From contig OU862908.1 in NCBI GenBank assembly GCA_917880885.1, forward strand, positions 7,910,501-7,974,500: a stretch of 64,000 nt of DNA, written 5' to 3'. The notes below the pieces were generated by a model. It searched no databases. It had not been told where the DNA came from and saw only the letters and a list, made by a program, of their open reading frames with translations. Shown piece after piece: positions 47,101 through 57,955 of this stretch. The DNA is from Limnephilus marmoratus. Its lineage: Eukaryota; Arthropoda; Insecta; Trichoptera; Limnephilidae. Every line of letters begins with the position of its first letter. Within the stretch, counting starts at the first letter, position 1. The translations under genes were made by a program, and so were the position numbers.

Positions 47101-50100
47101 CTGCAAACAAACAAACAAACAAAGCTAACGTTGATAAGGTCATTCGTAGTTCAAAAATTTGAAGATATTTAGTTTTATCACAACACGCTGATAACCAAAA
47201 TAAAGCAAACCGTAGTTTCTGTGCACACTGTCATTAGATTGTCTTGTTAAATAAATTATTACATGAAAATTATTCATTATCTTTTTGGGACATTCAACAT
47301 TTTAAATCAATAAATTGATGTCGTTTGGCGTAGATGCTTTGTATTTTTAAATGCAGACATTTGAAATTCGATTAAAATGAATGTGTGAATGAAGTGGAAT
47401 CTTGGAAGAGGAAGTCAACCCACTTCCTGACATCTGATCGAGCTGAAACTCAGCAGATAGACTCGTTGTCGAAGACAATGCATTACAACAACTTTTGGTG
47501 GCAAACACATGCATTTCACCGAAATTCGGTGACATTACAGCAATAAATGTAAATAGAGTTGTCGACTGCAGTTCTCGGGTGGGAAGTTCAATCTTCAGTC
47601 AAAACACATATTTTTTTAAGTTTTGAAAGATATTTGAAAATATACTTTTTTTTTTACATGATAGGAGGCCGAGGCCCTGAGGAAAATAATTTCCCTCAGG
47701 GCTGTGTGGAGGGTTTTTTTTTAGGAAAGGAAGGAGAGGAGAGTTCTGGGAAGGAAAAGGGTTTAAGAGGTGGGTAGATCTGGGGTTCAGTGTGTCCTGG
47801 TCATCCGCCTCCAAGACCTAGACAAACCTCACCCCATGAACCTGGGCACCCCTGCTAAATCACCAAACGTAGCGAACCACTTTGGGGTGACCTATGGCAA
47901 GTGTTGGTTATCCAATAAAGGCTCCCAGGGCGGTGGTACCCATTCCTGCCTCCCAAATTGAAGATGATAGTAAAAAAAAAAGAAGTATGATAGTAAAAAC
48001 AAAAAAATCCTTTTTACGGGTTGATTTTTTATTCATTTCAAAGGTGCATAAGAAAGAGTCACGTTTATTTAAGGGAACGTACCCATACTACGTGACCAAC
48101 TTTTTGCAATTTTTAACCCCCCCCCCCCGGTGACCAAAATCCTAAGCAACCCGCCGCTCATTTGTATGGAGCGTGACATTTTGAAGACCCCCCCCCCCCC
48201 TAAACGTGTCACGTAGTATGGGTACGTTCCCTAACTTTAGTTTACGATCCTTGGCTACAAATCCGAAGGTCGCGGGTTAAAATCCCTTTAAAGTAAAAAC
48301 AAGTAAATTTTATTTGATTAATTTATGTTATTTCACAAATTATTGATTTAAAATAATACAATATAGTATAATTGGGGCACATTCCAGAGGGGTATCGCCC
48401 TGCTGAAAGACCACCATTCAAAATCAAAACACTGCTTTTTAAAAAAAAATTTATATGAATACCTCACAACAGTCCCAGCTGCTCCCGTCTGGAGTCAGTG
48501 AGACTATGGCATCACAATTGGGGTATGTTGTGAGGCTGAAGATTGGGAGAGGGAAAGGTGATGGAGAAGAGGAAAATGAGGAAGTACCTGGCTATTCAGA
48601 TCTGGTCACCAAACACGGCTAAAGCCATTTCAAGCAACATTTCAATTCTGAATGGTGGTCTTACACCAAGGTTACACTGAGAGTATCTTCCACTCTGGAA
48701 AGTGCCGCAAATATACTATATATTATTTTAAATTATTTAATTGTGAAGTATAACACAAATTGAGCGAATAAATGTTATTTTCGCAAGCCTACATTCGATC
48801 CCACGACCTTCGGATTTCTAAATAGCCAGATACTTCCCCACCTTCCTCTTCCCCATCTCCTTCCTATATCCTTCAGCCTCACGACATACCTCAATCGGGG
48901 ATGCCATAGACTCACTGGCTCCAGACAGTTGGGACTCTTGCATTACTCACATAAAAAAATGTGTGCAGAAAAAGTAAATTAAACAAAAATAAACTTTTTT
49001 TCATTATTTGTTTTTGGGATGTTATGCCATGTTGCGCTACCTCCTTCTTTAGCCAACGTTTCGGACAATGTTGCAGTGTCCATCATCATCCGGTAGATGT
49101 CGGACCTGCCCTGATGATGGACACTGCAATGCTGTCCGAAACGTTGGCTAATGAAGGAGGTAGCGCAACACGGCATAACACCCCAAAAATAATGAAAATA
49201 CTTTTGGCCGTGAAAATCTTAAAACGTAACCAAAAATAAACTTTGTTTAAACCACCATTTTAATAAAACATAAGTATATTTGCATCCTGATAAAGGATTG
49301 TATCCTGATAATGGAATCCCTGAAACACGCAGATAATTTATTTTATTAAAATAGTGGTTTAAACAAAGTTTATTACATACTTTCATTCAATTAAAACGAT
49401 GCCACAAAGCGAATTTACAATAAATTATTGAATAAATAAAAAAGAATTTCCACTGTGCTTTTGGCACCAAATCTACCCTAGTCATAAAATGAACTTATTT
49501 CAATAGACAACATTGTTGTGTACATATACGAGGGTTGTCCAAGAATTAAAGACCTTTCCTCGTTTTCAGCGATGCGGACGTTATTTCTCAAAATATGGCG
49601 GCACTAGCATGTAGTTCAGACCTTCCCCTAAAAAACGAGCAATGATCCGGCTTAGTAGCTGCTTCAGTGCGATCTTTGCGTCTGTTATAGATGGACACTC
49701 CGCTGTCGAATCCCGCCGCCTGCGAGGTGCACTCAATTATTCGCTTTCTCAACAACAGGTCCGCCCTGTTGAAGTTTGTAAGCTCGGAATTTTGATCCCA
49801 GACATCAGTAAGTCTACCACACAAACGATTTTGAAATGGCATAAACAAATTGGGGGCTCGTTGGGTTCCCAAAATGCTGAAGAGCAAAATCGTATGGAAA
49901 GCGCTCGGGTCTCTTCGAACCGAAAGGCGAGGATATTTTGAGTTGAAACATGGGTTCACCACCTTACCCCAGAATCAAAAAGGCAATCAATGACATGATT
50001 TGCATCTTTTTCTTCACCTGAGCAACATTTTGCCGGAAAACCTTTGGAGACCGACTAGGGCGCGGAGAGAGAGGTGATAGTATTATTGGCGGTGGAGTTC

Positions 50101-53100
50101 TACGATAAGGGAAAGGGAATCGAGGACCTAGTGCCACGGCTCACCAAGTACATTGATCGTAACGTACATCGAGGCGACGATATGTACCTAAAACGTCCTG
50201 ATTTTTTTGTAAATATAAATTTTTCCTGATTTTTAAAATTAGAACGGTCTTTAATTCTTGGACAACCCTCATACACGAGAATATGTACTTACATTCGCTC
50301 TATCAGACCATTCTCATCAAGGGCGTGTGGCAGGTCCCTCTTGTTACCGAGCACCAGCACGGGGATGCCGGCCAGTTGCTGCTTGTCCAGGAGGCTGTGC
50401 AGCTCATTCCGCGAGGCCTCAATCTTGTCTGCGTCAGCTGCATCCACCATGTAACTGTGGGATTAAATACTTCTTACTAGAGATACTCTGATTCCAGTCT
50501 CTTCATCCGTACCGTAATAATCTGCACCAAAGTTCGTACACTTTAACCCCTCAGGCCTCTGGCATATTCTGTCAGAAGGTTGGAGTATTTCCGCTTTGCA
50601 AATAAATGGAATATTTCTGAATTTATCCAAAATCTAAAAACTGTTATTTAAAAGGTGATGAAATAATAAAATTATTCATAACGGAAAAAAAAACAAAGAC
50701 AAATTTTATTAGACAAATATATCATAAACGTCTTTGTCACTTCACTCTGTTATCGCTTAATGTAAAATGAAAAATTCACAAATTTTTTTCAAATGGCGGC
50801 AGGAATCTTTGGATTTTATAGGTGTACATTTTAATTCTTCTGTCCTTAACTTTTACATTTGAATATAAGGCATGGTGTTATCTCTTTCTAACACCGTTTA
50901 GATCAGTGAAGAGCAACTTGCGGCCCGCGAGCCCATTTTATGTGGCTCGCAAGCCTTTTTGTATTTTCAACTTGGCTAAATAAAATATCAAAAAATTACT
51001 GTAAGGAGTATTCAACGGTTTCTGTTGTTTTGCAAAAGGTTTTAGCAGAAAAGTTCTGTCTTTCTTCAATGTTTTGAATCAGCATGGAAAACTTTGCAGC
51101 GCTTTTATTGTTGATATCTATGTTTGATGCATTTCGAAGATTTCCGTTTTATAAAATACCAAAAGTCTTGGCCAAATTTTGTTTTACTTTCTGAATGACA
51201 AAAATCAACAGATGCCCAAAATATATGTCCTTTAAAATTTTAGAATGATAAAAATCGGCAGCATTTATCGTTTGTCCTCAGATAATAAAATTTTCGCCAG
51301 GTTTTTTCCATTCTATAACTGTCTATAAAAAAAATTGCATTTTCGGAAATATAAATAGTATACCGCAAGGGCCGTCGTAGGTATACAGACTGTAATAGGG
51401 GGTTGGTAAAAACACGACAAACGTACACGCCAAGCCAAATATTAAAACGCACAGAAATCGGCAGTAGAGTGGCGGCTAGCAGGCGGCAGGCAGACTCGGG
51501 CAGGGTCCGCCGCCTAGGCAGATCCGATGAGAAAGAGGGCTTGGACGGTGAAAGCTCGCCTTTTTGTTAATTTAGGCACTTGACCGTGGCCAAGGGATGT
51601 ACCGTTAGACCCCTAGCCCGAGCCTCTGATTGGTCAAGCCGCTTTCACCGTCGGTAGGTACGGATATGCCCGGGATCTAAGTTCCCACTACCTGCTAGTG
51701 CCCATTGTTTATTTTAAAAAGGTTTACATTACATACAGAATACAAATGACATATGAAATACAAACAAATATTGCACATTAAAATAATTTAAAACATGTAA
51801 AGTTATTCTGGCAAAAGCACGTCTGATACAAATAGGTTTGCGACTTCATTGACTGCAAATTTAACCCTAAAAGCCCAATTTACGTCATTTAGATGTACAC
51901 GCCGACGAATTATCGTCATCTCTATCACACTCGTGATCGAATTGCCGCGACCGTCCGAACCAACTCAGTACCCGCCGAGACCTTGCACGAGACGGCAGTG
52001 TCGCTTCGGTAAGTACCGCCATTTTGTCGTAACAACAATGTTGCACGTACATTCGACGTATGTTTGGGCTTTATGTAACTTTGGCCACTGCTCATCGTTT
52101 TTTTTTATATATTGTGCTTTTATGTATTTTTCATTTATTTATTGTTTTATTTTCTTACATTTCTTAATCGTTTTAGTTACAAATATACAAAATGGCGTCT
52201 CGACAACACTTGAAACCTGATGAAATATTAGCTTTATTGGAAAATGAGGACGATTATTCTCCACATGATACGGACTCTGAAGATGAGGATAATATACTAA
52301 AGACCGAACCACAAGCAACTACAAATACTTCCTGTGATGAGTCCGAACCAAAAAACCACACTATTGTGGAGGAGGATGACGAAAGCACAGTGTAGCAAAT
52401 GCCAAAAAGCTATATGCGGTGAACGTAAAATTGATGTTTGTCAAAACTGCACATAAAAACTGTTTTTTATAATTTTACGTATTTAATATTAATAAGAGTT
52501 GATTTAATTTTAATAAAATAAATTAGAATAAGGTTGATTTTTGAAAATTTTATTATTACATAAGAAAACTCAAGAGGATCCAATTTTTTTGTTCAATTTT
52601 GTTATGTTTGCAAAGTTATGTTTTTACAACTATAAATAAAAAGCTACTTTTGTCAAATAAATTGTTTTTTGTATTTCATTAGACTGTATATTGAATAAAT
52701 AATGTAGAACTAGTATATAATTTTAAATAAAAAGAATAAAAACGGAGATTTAAATATTACACGTCGTTTTGATGTATGATTGGGCTTTATAGCTGCAAAA
52801 ATATGATTAGGCTTCTAGGGTTAACAACATAAGGCTGTAGGTACCCTACACCCTGTGAACAAATTTGATATATTGGCTCTCCGGCTAAAAATATTGTTCA
52901 TCACTGGTTTAAATCATATTTTGATCAATAAGGGAGACATAATGATGTCTGTGAGACCTATATGAATTGTTCCCAAAAGTTAACAAATTAGCCTGAGCGG
53001 TTAAAGCCGACAGTTGGCCCCCCGACATACTTATATAAAACATGAAGTCAGTATAGGAAAAATATGCTATACCTAATTACACAAAATATAACTAAGTGAA

Positions 53101-56100
53101 CCCAATGGGAAATAACAAAAATATAAAACATATTATTTTCATTCAAATGCATCAAGGATAAAACTATTTGTCTGTATACGTACCGTATATACCAGCCTAT
53201 AAGTCCAAAAAATCGACACCATATGTAAATTCGTTTGATATTCATATCAACTTATTATTAACCCCTCAGGCCTCAGACCTATTTTGTCGGATGGTCAAAA
53301 TATTTCCGCTTTTCAATAAAATCCGAATAAATGGAATATTTCTGAACGCATCCGAAAACTAAAAACTGTTTTTGAAAAGTGATGAAATATGCTTACAATA
53401 TTTATAATTCGAAATGTACATATAATTTTTGAAAACAAATTTTTGAATGCAATGCATAAAAAGTTTTAAAAATGGCTCAACTTACGTTTTTTCTAACTTA
53501 ACTTACTGATACCGAAAAAAAATCCCAAAGATTGATAATTTTTTTTTGATATGGGTTGAAAACTTTGGATTCACATTTTAATTATTTTATGGTTAACTTT
53601 TAGATTTCAACATAAAGCGTAGTGTTTTCGGGTGAAATGCAGATCCGGGCACAGTTTGGAAATTTAATAAAAAGGCACTTTCTAGATGAGAAAAGTGTGG
53701 AGAAGATGAATAAAAAATAAATTAAGGCGCGCTCGGCAAAATTGAGGGAGATACAACCGTTCAAAGAATTTAAAAATTCACTTCGCGAACTGATATTGAC
53801 AGTTCGTTGTTCGTTCGCCATGTTTTAACTGCTTAGGTATGTTGGATCCCAGACCTAATACAGAATTAATAGTACGCCAGAATCACAAACCATGTTACAC
53901 AAACCTAGCGTAGCCGCTAAACCACTTGAAAACTGGGATGTTTTTCTTGCCTTGACGTGAGCAGGCGTTATAAAGGGGCACTTTTTTGTATCACAAACCA
54001 TGTTTAGCGTATTAGGTTATAAAAAAATGGCGGGCGGACTGTCAATATCAGTTTGTAAAGTGAAATTTTAAATACTTTGAACGGTTGTATCTCCCTCAAT
54101 TTTGCCGAGCGCGCCTTAATTTTTGTTTTATTCAGCTTTTCCACACTTTTCTCATCTAGAAAGTGCCTTTTTATTAAATTTCCAAACTGTGCCCGGATCT
54201 GCATTCCTCCCGTGTTTTCTCTCTCTAATACTGTTCTGCCGAACGATTCTCTATCTTTTGTGAGATCGAGATAGATCTCGGGTGAGATCTCCCATCAGAT
54301 TTATGTGATTTTCTTTGGCTGTTATTTGCTTTTTCTATGGGCCAATATCAGAATGTCAGCTGTGAGCTGTCATGTATTTTAGTTTAGGTCGTTTTAAACA
54401 CGAATTCATGCAAGTATGCATGATTATTTATTCATTTAACAGCCAAAGAAAATCACACAAATCTGACAGGAGACCTCGACTGAGATCTATCTCGATCTCA
54501 CAAAACATAGAGAATCACTTGGCAGATCACATTTCTAATCTTGATAGAAAGGGAGTCACAATGATTTCTATGAACTCTGTATGAGTTGTTCCAAAAAGGC
54601 AATTGAAATCCACAAAAAACCCAATTAATATTAATAGAGATGATGGAGCTAAGCTCAATAGTTCTTGGTATCCGTAATTGACGGCTACACCAAAGTATTC
54701 TGTAATACCAGCTAGTAGTGGAGTGGAGCTGGCGACACAGTATCGCTTCTAAGTACATAAGCACACATTTCACCACTAACAATTACACATCTGCCCTGAT
54801 GATGGACACTGTAACGCTGTCCAAAACGTTGGTTAAAGGAGGAAGTAGCGCAACACGGCATAACACCCCAAAAACAAATAACAAAAATAGCTGTAAATTG
54901 ATAAATATCAATGAATGAGTGGCGGCTACTATCAAAATTGTGGATCAATAGATAAGATTTATTATATTATTCAAATATAATAACTTCATTCTGACTTATG
55001 ACATGACACATGTGTGACTCAATGTTACTACTTAATGTTATCTGTGATTTTATAATAATAATTTATACTTACACTATAGCGTTTACTCCTCTACAATATC
55101 TCTCCCACATAGATCGGAACCTAGGTTGACCACCGATATCCCAAACCTGAGGAGAAAGTACTCTAAATGAGTCATCAACTTTAAAATGTTGCAATAAATC
55201 CATAACATCAAAATAATGAAGGAAATTTTAAAAGTTATTTTTCAATAATAATAACAACTCGTTGAGATGTAAACATATCACTTTTAGAAGCATTCATGGT
55301 TAAACAGCTGTAATGACTTTCTGTCAAGTAGGGGAAAAATTCAAGAATAAAACTCACCTTTATTGTGACATTTCCTTTGGTTATTTTCCGCATGTTAAAT
55401 CCAACTGTCGGAATCATGTCCTCGTTGAATTGACCAGACTAAAATAAAATATTATTATTAAATCAATCGAGCTGCAAAAAGTATTCGTATCAAAATGGAA
55501 TCCAAGGAATAGCACTACGCAGTAAAAACTTATTATACGAAAAAAAATTAGGTAAATATCGGTTCGGACTGGCCACGCTTATTACGAATAATTTTTAGAA
55601 AAAAACTTTAGATTCGCCTTAATTACTATAAAAGGAAACTTTTTGGCTTTGGGGCGGCGGAAAATAATGCATTTTAATTTTCAATTGCATAAAACCAAAA
55701 TTCACTTCGCGAACCGACGACGCAGCGAAAATCCGCAGCCGTAGCTGTCACTGTTATGGACTGTAGCTGACTTCGTGGGATAAAGCGCGTAATTATGAAA
55801 TTTCTCTAGCGGGCTTGTTTGTGTAACATGGTTTGTGATACAAAAGAATGTGCCCCTTTATAACGCCTACTCGCGTCAACGCAAGAAAAACATCCCAGTT
55901 TTCAAGTGGTTTAGCGGCTACGCTAGGTTTGTGCAACATGGTTTGTGATTCGCGGTATTTCATGCAGGTATCCCACGAAGTCAGCTACAGTCCATAACAG
56001 TGACAGCTACGGCCGCGGATTTTCGCTGTGTCGATTCGCGAAGTGAATTTTGGTTTAATGCAATTGAAAATTAAAATGCATTATTTTCCGCCGCCCCAAA

Positions 56101-56404
56101 GCCAAAAAGTTTCCTTTTATAGTACTTAAGGCGAATCTAAAGTTTTTTTCTAAAAATTATTCGTAATAAGCGTGGCCAATCCGAACCGATAATTACCAAA
56201 AATTAAACTTAACTAAAGCAAATAATGATAAATGGAAACAATGAGTGAGCAATTATTATTACAAAGGCAATATTCACTTACAGCTATGACATTAACAAAC
56301 GTTGTTTTCCCGGAGTATTGCAAACCTACTAGGGTTAATTCCATTTCCTCCTTCCAAAAAAGACTTTTAAACCAATCCAAAATTCGATTAATTAAAGCCA
56401 ACAT
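46977..56404 (-). CDS. Arl8: ADP-ribosylation factor-like protein 8 (Arl8/Gie), complete 5-exon gene
   Basis: Arl8 is a small Arf-family GTPase on lysosomes and late endosomes; in animals it recruits effectors that link lysosomes to kinesin and supports axonal transport. Seen here: coding exons 56282-56404, 55358-55438, 55073-55146, 50293-50454 and 46977-47100, each bounded by GT/AG sites in compatible phases, join into 187 residues; the family length is about 186. The protein starts with the amphipathic helix [20 protein letters not shown]. It has P-loop GLQYSGKT, switch I region [21 protein letters not shown] and a C-terminal SCKEKD. There is no Gly2, so no N-myristoylation signal, as expected for Arl8. 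The last exon has no ATG and was found by translating the minus strand. Introns of 843, 211, 4618 and 3192 bp are full of transposons, but no exon is damaged. Family assignment is very secure; UTR limits are not defined. Confidence 0.97.
47659..47955 (-). repeat. SINE-like repeat copy, nearly complete (Arl8 intron 4)
   Basis: Best full copy: tail ACATGATAGGAGGCCG with the inverted repeat, pyrimidine/purine block, CTAGACAAACCTCACCCC and the GTTGGTTATCCAATAAAGG head. Confidence 0.75.
48073..48231. mobile_element. PIF/Harbinger-like MITE, copy 4, in Arl8 intron 4
   Basis: 159 bp, opposite orientation to copy 1 (C runs on the plus strand), TAA duplication (48070-48072, 48232-48234). Confidence 0.85.
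48365..48720 (+). repeat. MITE-like repeat with AGACCACCATT ends (Arl8 intron 4)
   Basis: GAAAGACCACCATTCAAAAT on the left is inverted as GAATGGTGGTCTTAC on the right. Body: GTATGTTGTGAGGCTGAAG and CTGGTCACCAAACACGG. Related: 7755-8000, 10930-11140 and an inverted fragment 48820-48960. Confidence 0.65.
49003..49222. repeat. inverted pair of the GATGATGGACAC repeat
   Basis: Two copies of about 90-100 bp (CGCTACCTCCTTCTTTAGCC and complement) face each other across about 40 bp. In both strands they give the meaningless but recurrent frames [11 protein letters not shown] and PCCATSF. Other copies: 18961-19110, 37483-37605, 37850-37945, 54790-54888. Confidence 0.85.
49236..49373. mobile_element. 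138-bp MITE
   Basis: Arms ATAAACTTTGTTTAAACCAC and complement, 32 bp, one mismatch; core holds two TGATAA copies. Abuts the inverted repeat at 49003-49222. Confidence 0.75.
49529..50271 (+). mobile_element. mariner-family relic, internally deleted, in Arl8 intron 4
   Basis: TIRs CGAGGGTTGTCCAAGAATTA and complement, with TA flanks (49527-49528, 50272-50273). Plus-strand pieces of transposase are readable, including [10 protein letters not shown] and then [14 protein letters not shown], the mariner motif after the first catalytic Asp. The rest is collapsed to 743 bp, about half the length of an intact element, with many stops. Confidence 0.85.
50293..50454 (-). CDS. Arl8: Arl8 coding exon 4
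   Basis: 162 nt encoding YMVDAAD to GLIER, including the guanine-specificity motif GNKRDLP. Acceptor CCCACAG, donor GTAAGT. It lies about 20 bp beyond the right TIR of the mariner relic at 49529-50271. Confidence 0.95.
51865..52820 (+). mobile_element. internally deleted piggyBac-like element
   Basis: TTAA on both sides (51861-51864, 52821-52824) and ends CCCTAAAAGCCCAATTTACG against CCCTAGAAGCC on the other strand: the piggyBac signature. Inside are a transposase N-terminus and C-terminal cysteine domain with the catalytic core deleted. Confidence 0.88.
52192..52467 (+). pseudogene. piggyBac-type transposase remnant (N-terminus joined to C-terminal cysteine domain)
   Basis: ATG at 52192 opens [20 protein letters not shown] followed by an acidic region ([16 protein letters not shown]), as in piggyBac transposase N-termini, stopping at 52395. 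In the next frame the DNA reads [20 protein letters not shown] then a terminal CT and stop, the CxxC cysteine-rich C-terminal domain. The DDD catalytic core, about 500 residues in the family, is missing, so the product cannot be a transposase. Whether the acidic N-terminus is still expressed is unknown. Confidence 0.8.
53630..54211. mobile_element. long palindromic MITE with 8-bp TSD, copy B (Arl8 intron 3)
   Basis: 582 bp, nearly identical to copy A, same orientation. Perfect 8-bp duplication GTGTTTTC (53622-53629, 54212-54219). Confidence 0.92.
54238..54523. mobile_element. foldback MITE of the TATCTTTTGTGG family, copy 2
   Basis: Arms GAACGATTCTCTATCTTTTG and complement, with GATCGAGATAGATCTC next to them; core shares ATGCAAGTATGCATGATT with copy 1. 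It starts 18 bp after the TSD of the neighbouring palindromic element. Confidence 0.78.
54790..54888 (+). repeat. GATGATGGACAC interspersed repeat copy (Arl8 intron 3)
   Basis: CTGCCCTGATGATGGACACT through CGGCATAACACCCCAAAAAC, single orientation. Confidence 0.75.
55073..55146 (-). CDS. Arl8: Arl8 coding exon 3
   Basis: 24 codons plus two bases; begins [18 protein letters not shown] (G3/switch II). Acceptor CTCAG, donor GTAAGT. The Val codon is split across the intron to exon 4. Confidence 0.95.
55358..55438 (-). CDS. Arl8: Arl8 coding exon 2
   Basis: 27 codons from SGQFNED to VTIK. Acceptor TTTTAG precedes it and donor GTGAGT follows. Carries switch I with the conserved Thr of IPTVGFN. Confidence 0.95.
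55551..56197. mobile_element. long palindromic MITE, same core but different arms (Arl8 intron 1)
   Basis: 647 bp. The arms begin GGTAAATATCGGTTCGGACT and are unrelated to copies A and B, but the core (TGGGATG/CATCCCA block, CACAAACCATGTT, AAAGGGGCAC) is the same, in inverted orientation. Perfect 8-bp duplication AAAAATTA (55543-55550, 56198-56205). Lies between Arl8 exons 1 and 2. Confidence 0.88.
56282..56404 (-). CDS. Arl8: Arl8 coding exon 1
   Basis: 41 codons, ATG to phase-0 donor (GTAAGT on the minus strand, plus positions 56276-56281). Carries the membrane-binding N-terminal helix and the P-loop. Confidence 0.95.
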
Positions 56405-56409
56405 CTTTG

Positions 56410-57480
56410 CGGTTTCGTCTGACGAACCCTGTAAAGAAAGTCCTGTATTTATTCACGAAAAATGACACTATTGACAACATGCACTTCGCCACAGCCCGAT
56501 TGTCAAATTTAGTGTGGCCATAAAAAAAAATGGCACAGGGATGTAATAACAATAATTTTTTTCATGGTATTTACTTATCATTACATAGCAATAAGCGTAG
56601 TTATTGCTCTCAAATTCTATTCGAACCAATATTTTTTCGTAGGTAAATCTGGTAATTACACAAATTATAATAGGTACAGTGTCCGATCTACTAAATTGCC
56701 CTTACAAAAAGGTAAACTGAGTTGTTAAGTTAAAATATGTTTTTTTTGGTAAATTGCCCCAAGCATACCAATTATTATAATTCTCTAACAAAACACATCA
56801 TAGAAAAATGTTCCATTCATGTGTTTCCCGGAGGCACGTGATGTCTATGCTGAACCAAGTGACTCCCGACTCCCGATGCCGTCGACTAGCTTAAATAACT
56901 TTAGCATCACACTTTGTCCTCCCCCAACTATCCCCCCCCCCCCCCATATGAATTAAAAAGAAGACCATTACCTCTGCCATAGGTCGCCTGCAGTTATTAA
57001 CTTAATATTATTTTATTTAAAAAGGCGCCTGCGGTGCAAAAGTTTGCAACAAACTGTCTGGCCCACCGAGTTCAGGAGTAAGAACGGGCTGCTCAATCAA
57101 TCAGTGAATAAACCTTGTCTCTAGTACTGCCCCAGTTAATGACTAGATACGGACAGTGGTCAAGAGGACCCAGCAATCAAATCTTGAGGTCCAGTGGGTG
57201 CAGTCCTGGATTTGTCAATAGGCCGTATAGGCCGCGGCCTAGGAGCGGCAGACTTCTGGGGGTAGCGCCAAGTCTACAAGTGAGTGATTAGACTGATTAT
57301 GATGATTGGTGGCAACTTCTAAGAAGGAGGAAAGGGTGGCACAAATGAAGTAACCTATACTTATGAAACGTATAAATCCGCCACTGAGAGGGTGCCCTTT
57401 ACAGAATTATATGACATTAGTTACAAACCCATACAATAAGGAACTCCAGTGAAGAATATTCTGGCTTTAAAAAAATATGT
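56410..57480. other. 5' flank of Arl8
   Basis: The Arl8 promoter should lie here; no TATA motif decides its position. A C run (56936-56945) and GC-richer text at 57020-57400 are unassigned. Confidence 0.4.
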
Positions 57481-57558
57481 TCATATAGACCAGTGGTTCC
57501 CAACCTTTTTCTGACCCGGGACCACTTGTACGTTTATTTTTTCGACACGGACCACGAG

Positions 57559-57746
57559 CAGTGGCGTAGCGAGAGGGGGGGGGGGTCGGCCCGGACCGCA
57601 ATTGATTAGCAACCCCCCCCCCCCCCCCCCAGGACCGACAATTTTTTTGTGAAGTCGAAATTTGTGTTTTGTCAACTTTATTGGGGGGGGTGTGACACCA
57701 AGAAGTTTTCCGTCCCAGGTGCAACCCATGCTAGCCTAAACCACTG
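57559..57746. mobile_element. hAT-type MITE nested in the larger hAT
   Basis: Begins CAGTGGCGTAGCGAGAGGGG and ends CTAGCCTAAACCACTG, the degraded complement; long G and C runs between. Same family as 32462-32840. No clear target duplication survives. Confidence 0.65.
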
Positions 57747-57779
57747 AGAACGGATGGCACAAGGGGAGGGGCGTAATGG

Positions 57780-57955
57780 GATAGGGTAGGACGGGTTCTA
57801 ACTGAATATTTACCGCAACGGAGGGGGCGAAATAGGATAGGGTGGGACGGGTTCTAGCAGAATATTTACCACAACGGAGGGGGCGGAATGAGATAGGGTG
57901 GGACGGGTTCTAGCAGAATATTTACCACAACGGAAGGGGTAGGATGGGGTGGGGC
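57780..57955 (+). repeat. 56-bp minisatellite, about 3 copies
   Basis: Units start ACGGGTTCTA at 57791, 57847 and 57903, exactly 56 bp apart, each followed by GAATATTTACC and a G-rich GGAGGGGGCG block. Copies differ at only a few positions. Confidence 0.85.

Larger units (their letters stand above)
50904..52906. mobile_element. hAT-like element (2.0 kb) in Arl8 intron 3, carrying a nested piggyBac relic
   Basis: Left end CAGTGAAGAGCAACTTGCGG with CGGCCCGCGAG, right end TTCATCACTG; flanks GTTTAGAT (50896-50903) and GTTTAAAT (52907-52914) match at 7 of 8 positions. No hAT transposase could be read. Much of the interior (51865-52820) is a piggyBac-type insertion. Confidence 0.65.

Noticed and set aside
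48961..49239. Recurring frame [11 protein letters not shown] as a conserved peptide
   Set aside because: It follows the interspersed repeat in all frames and orientations, without start or stop conservation.
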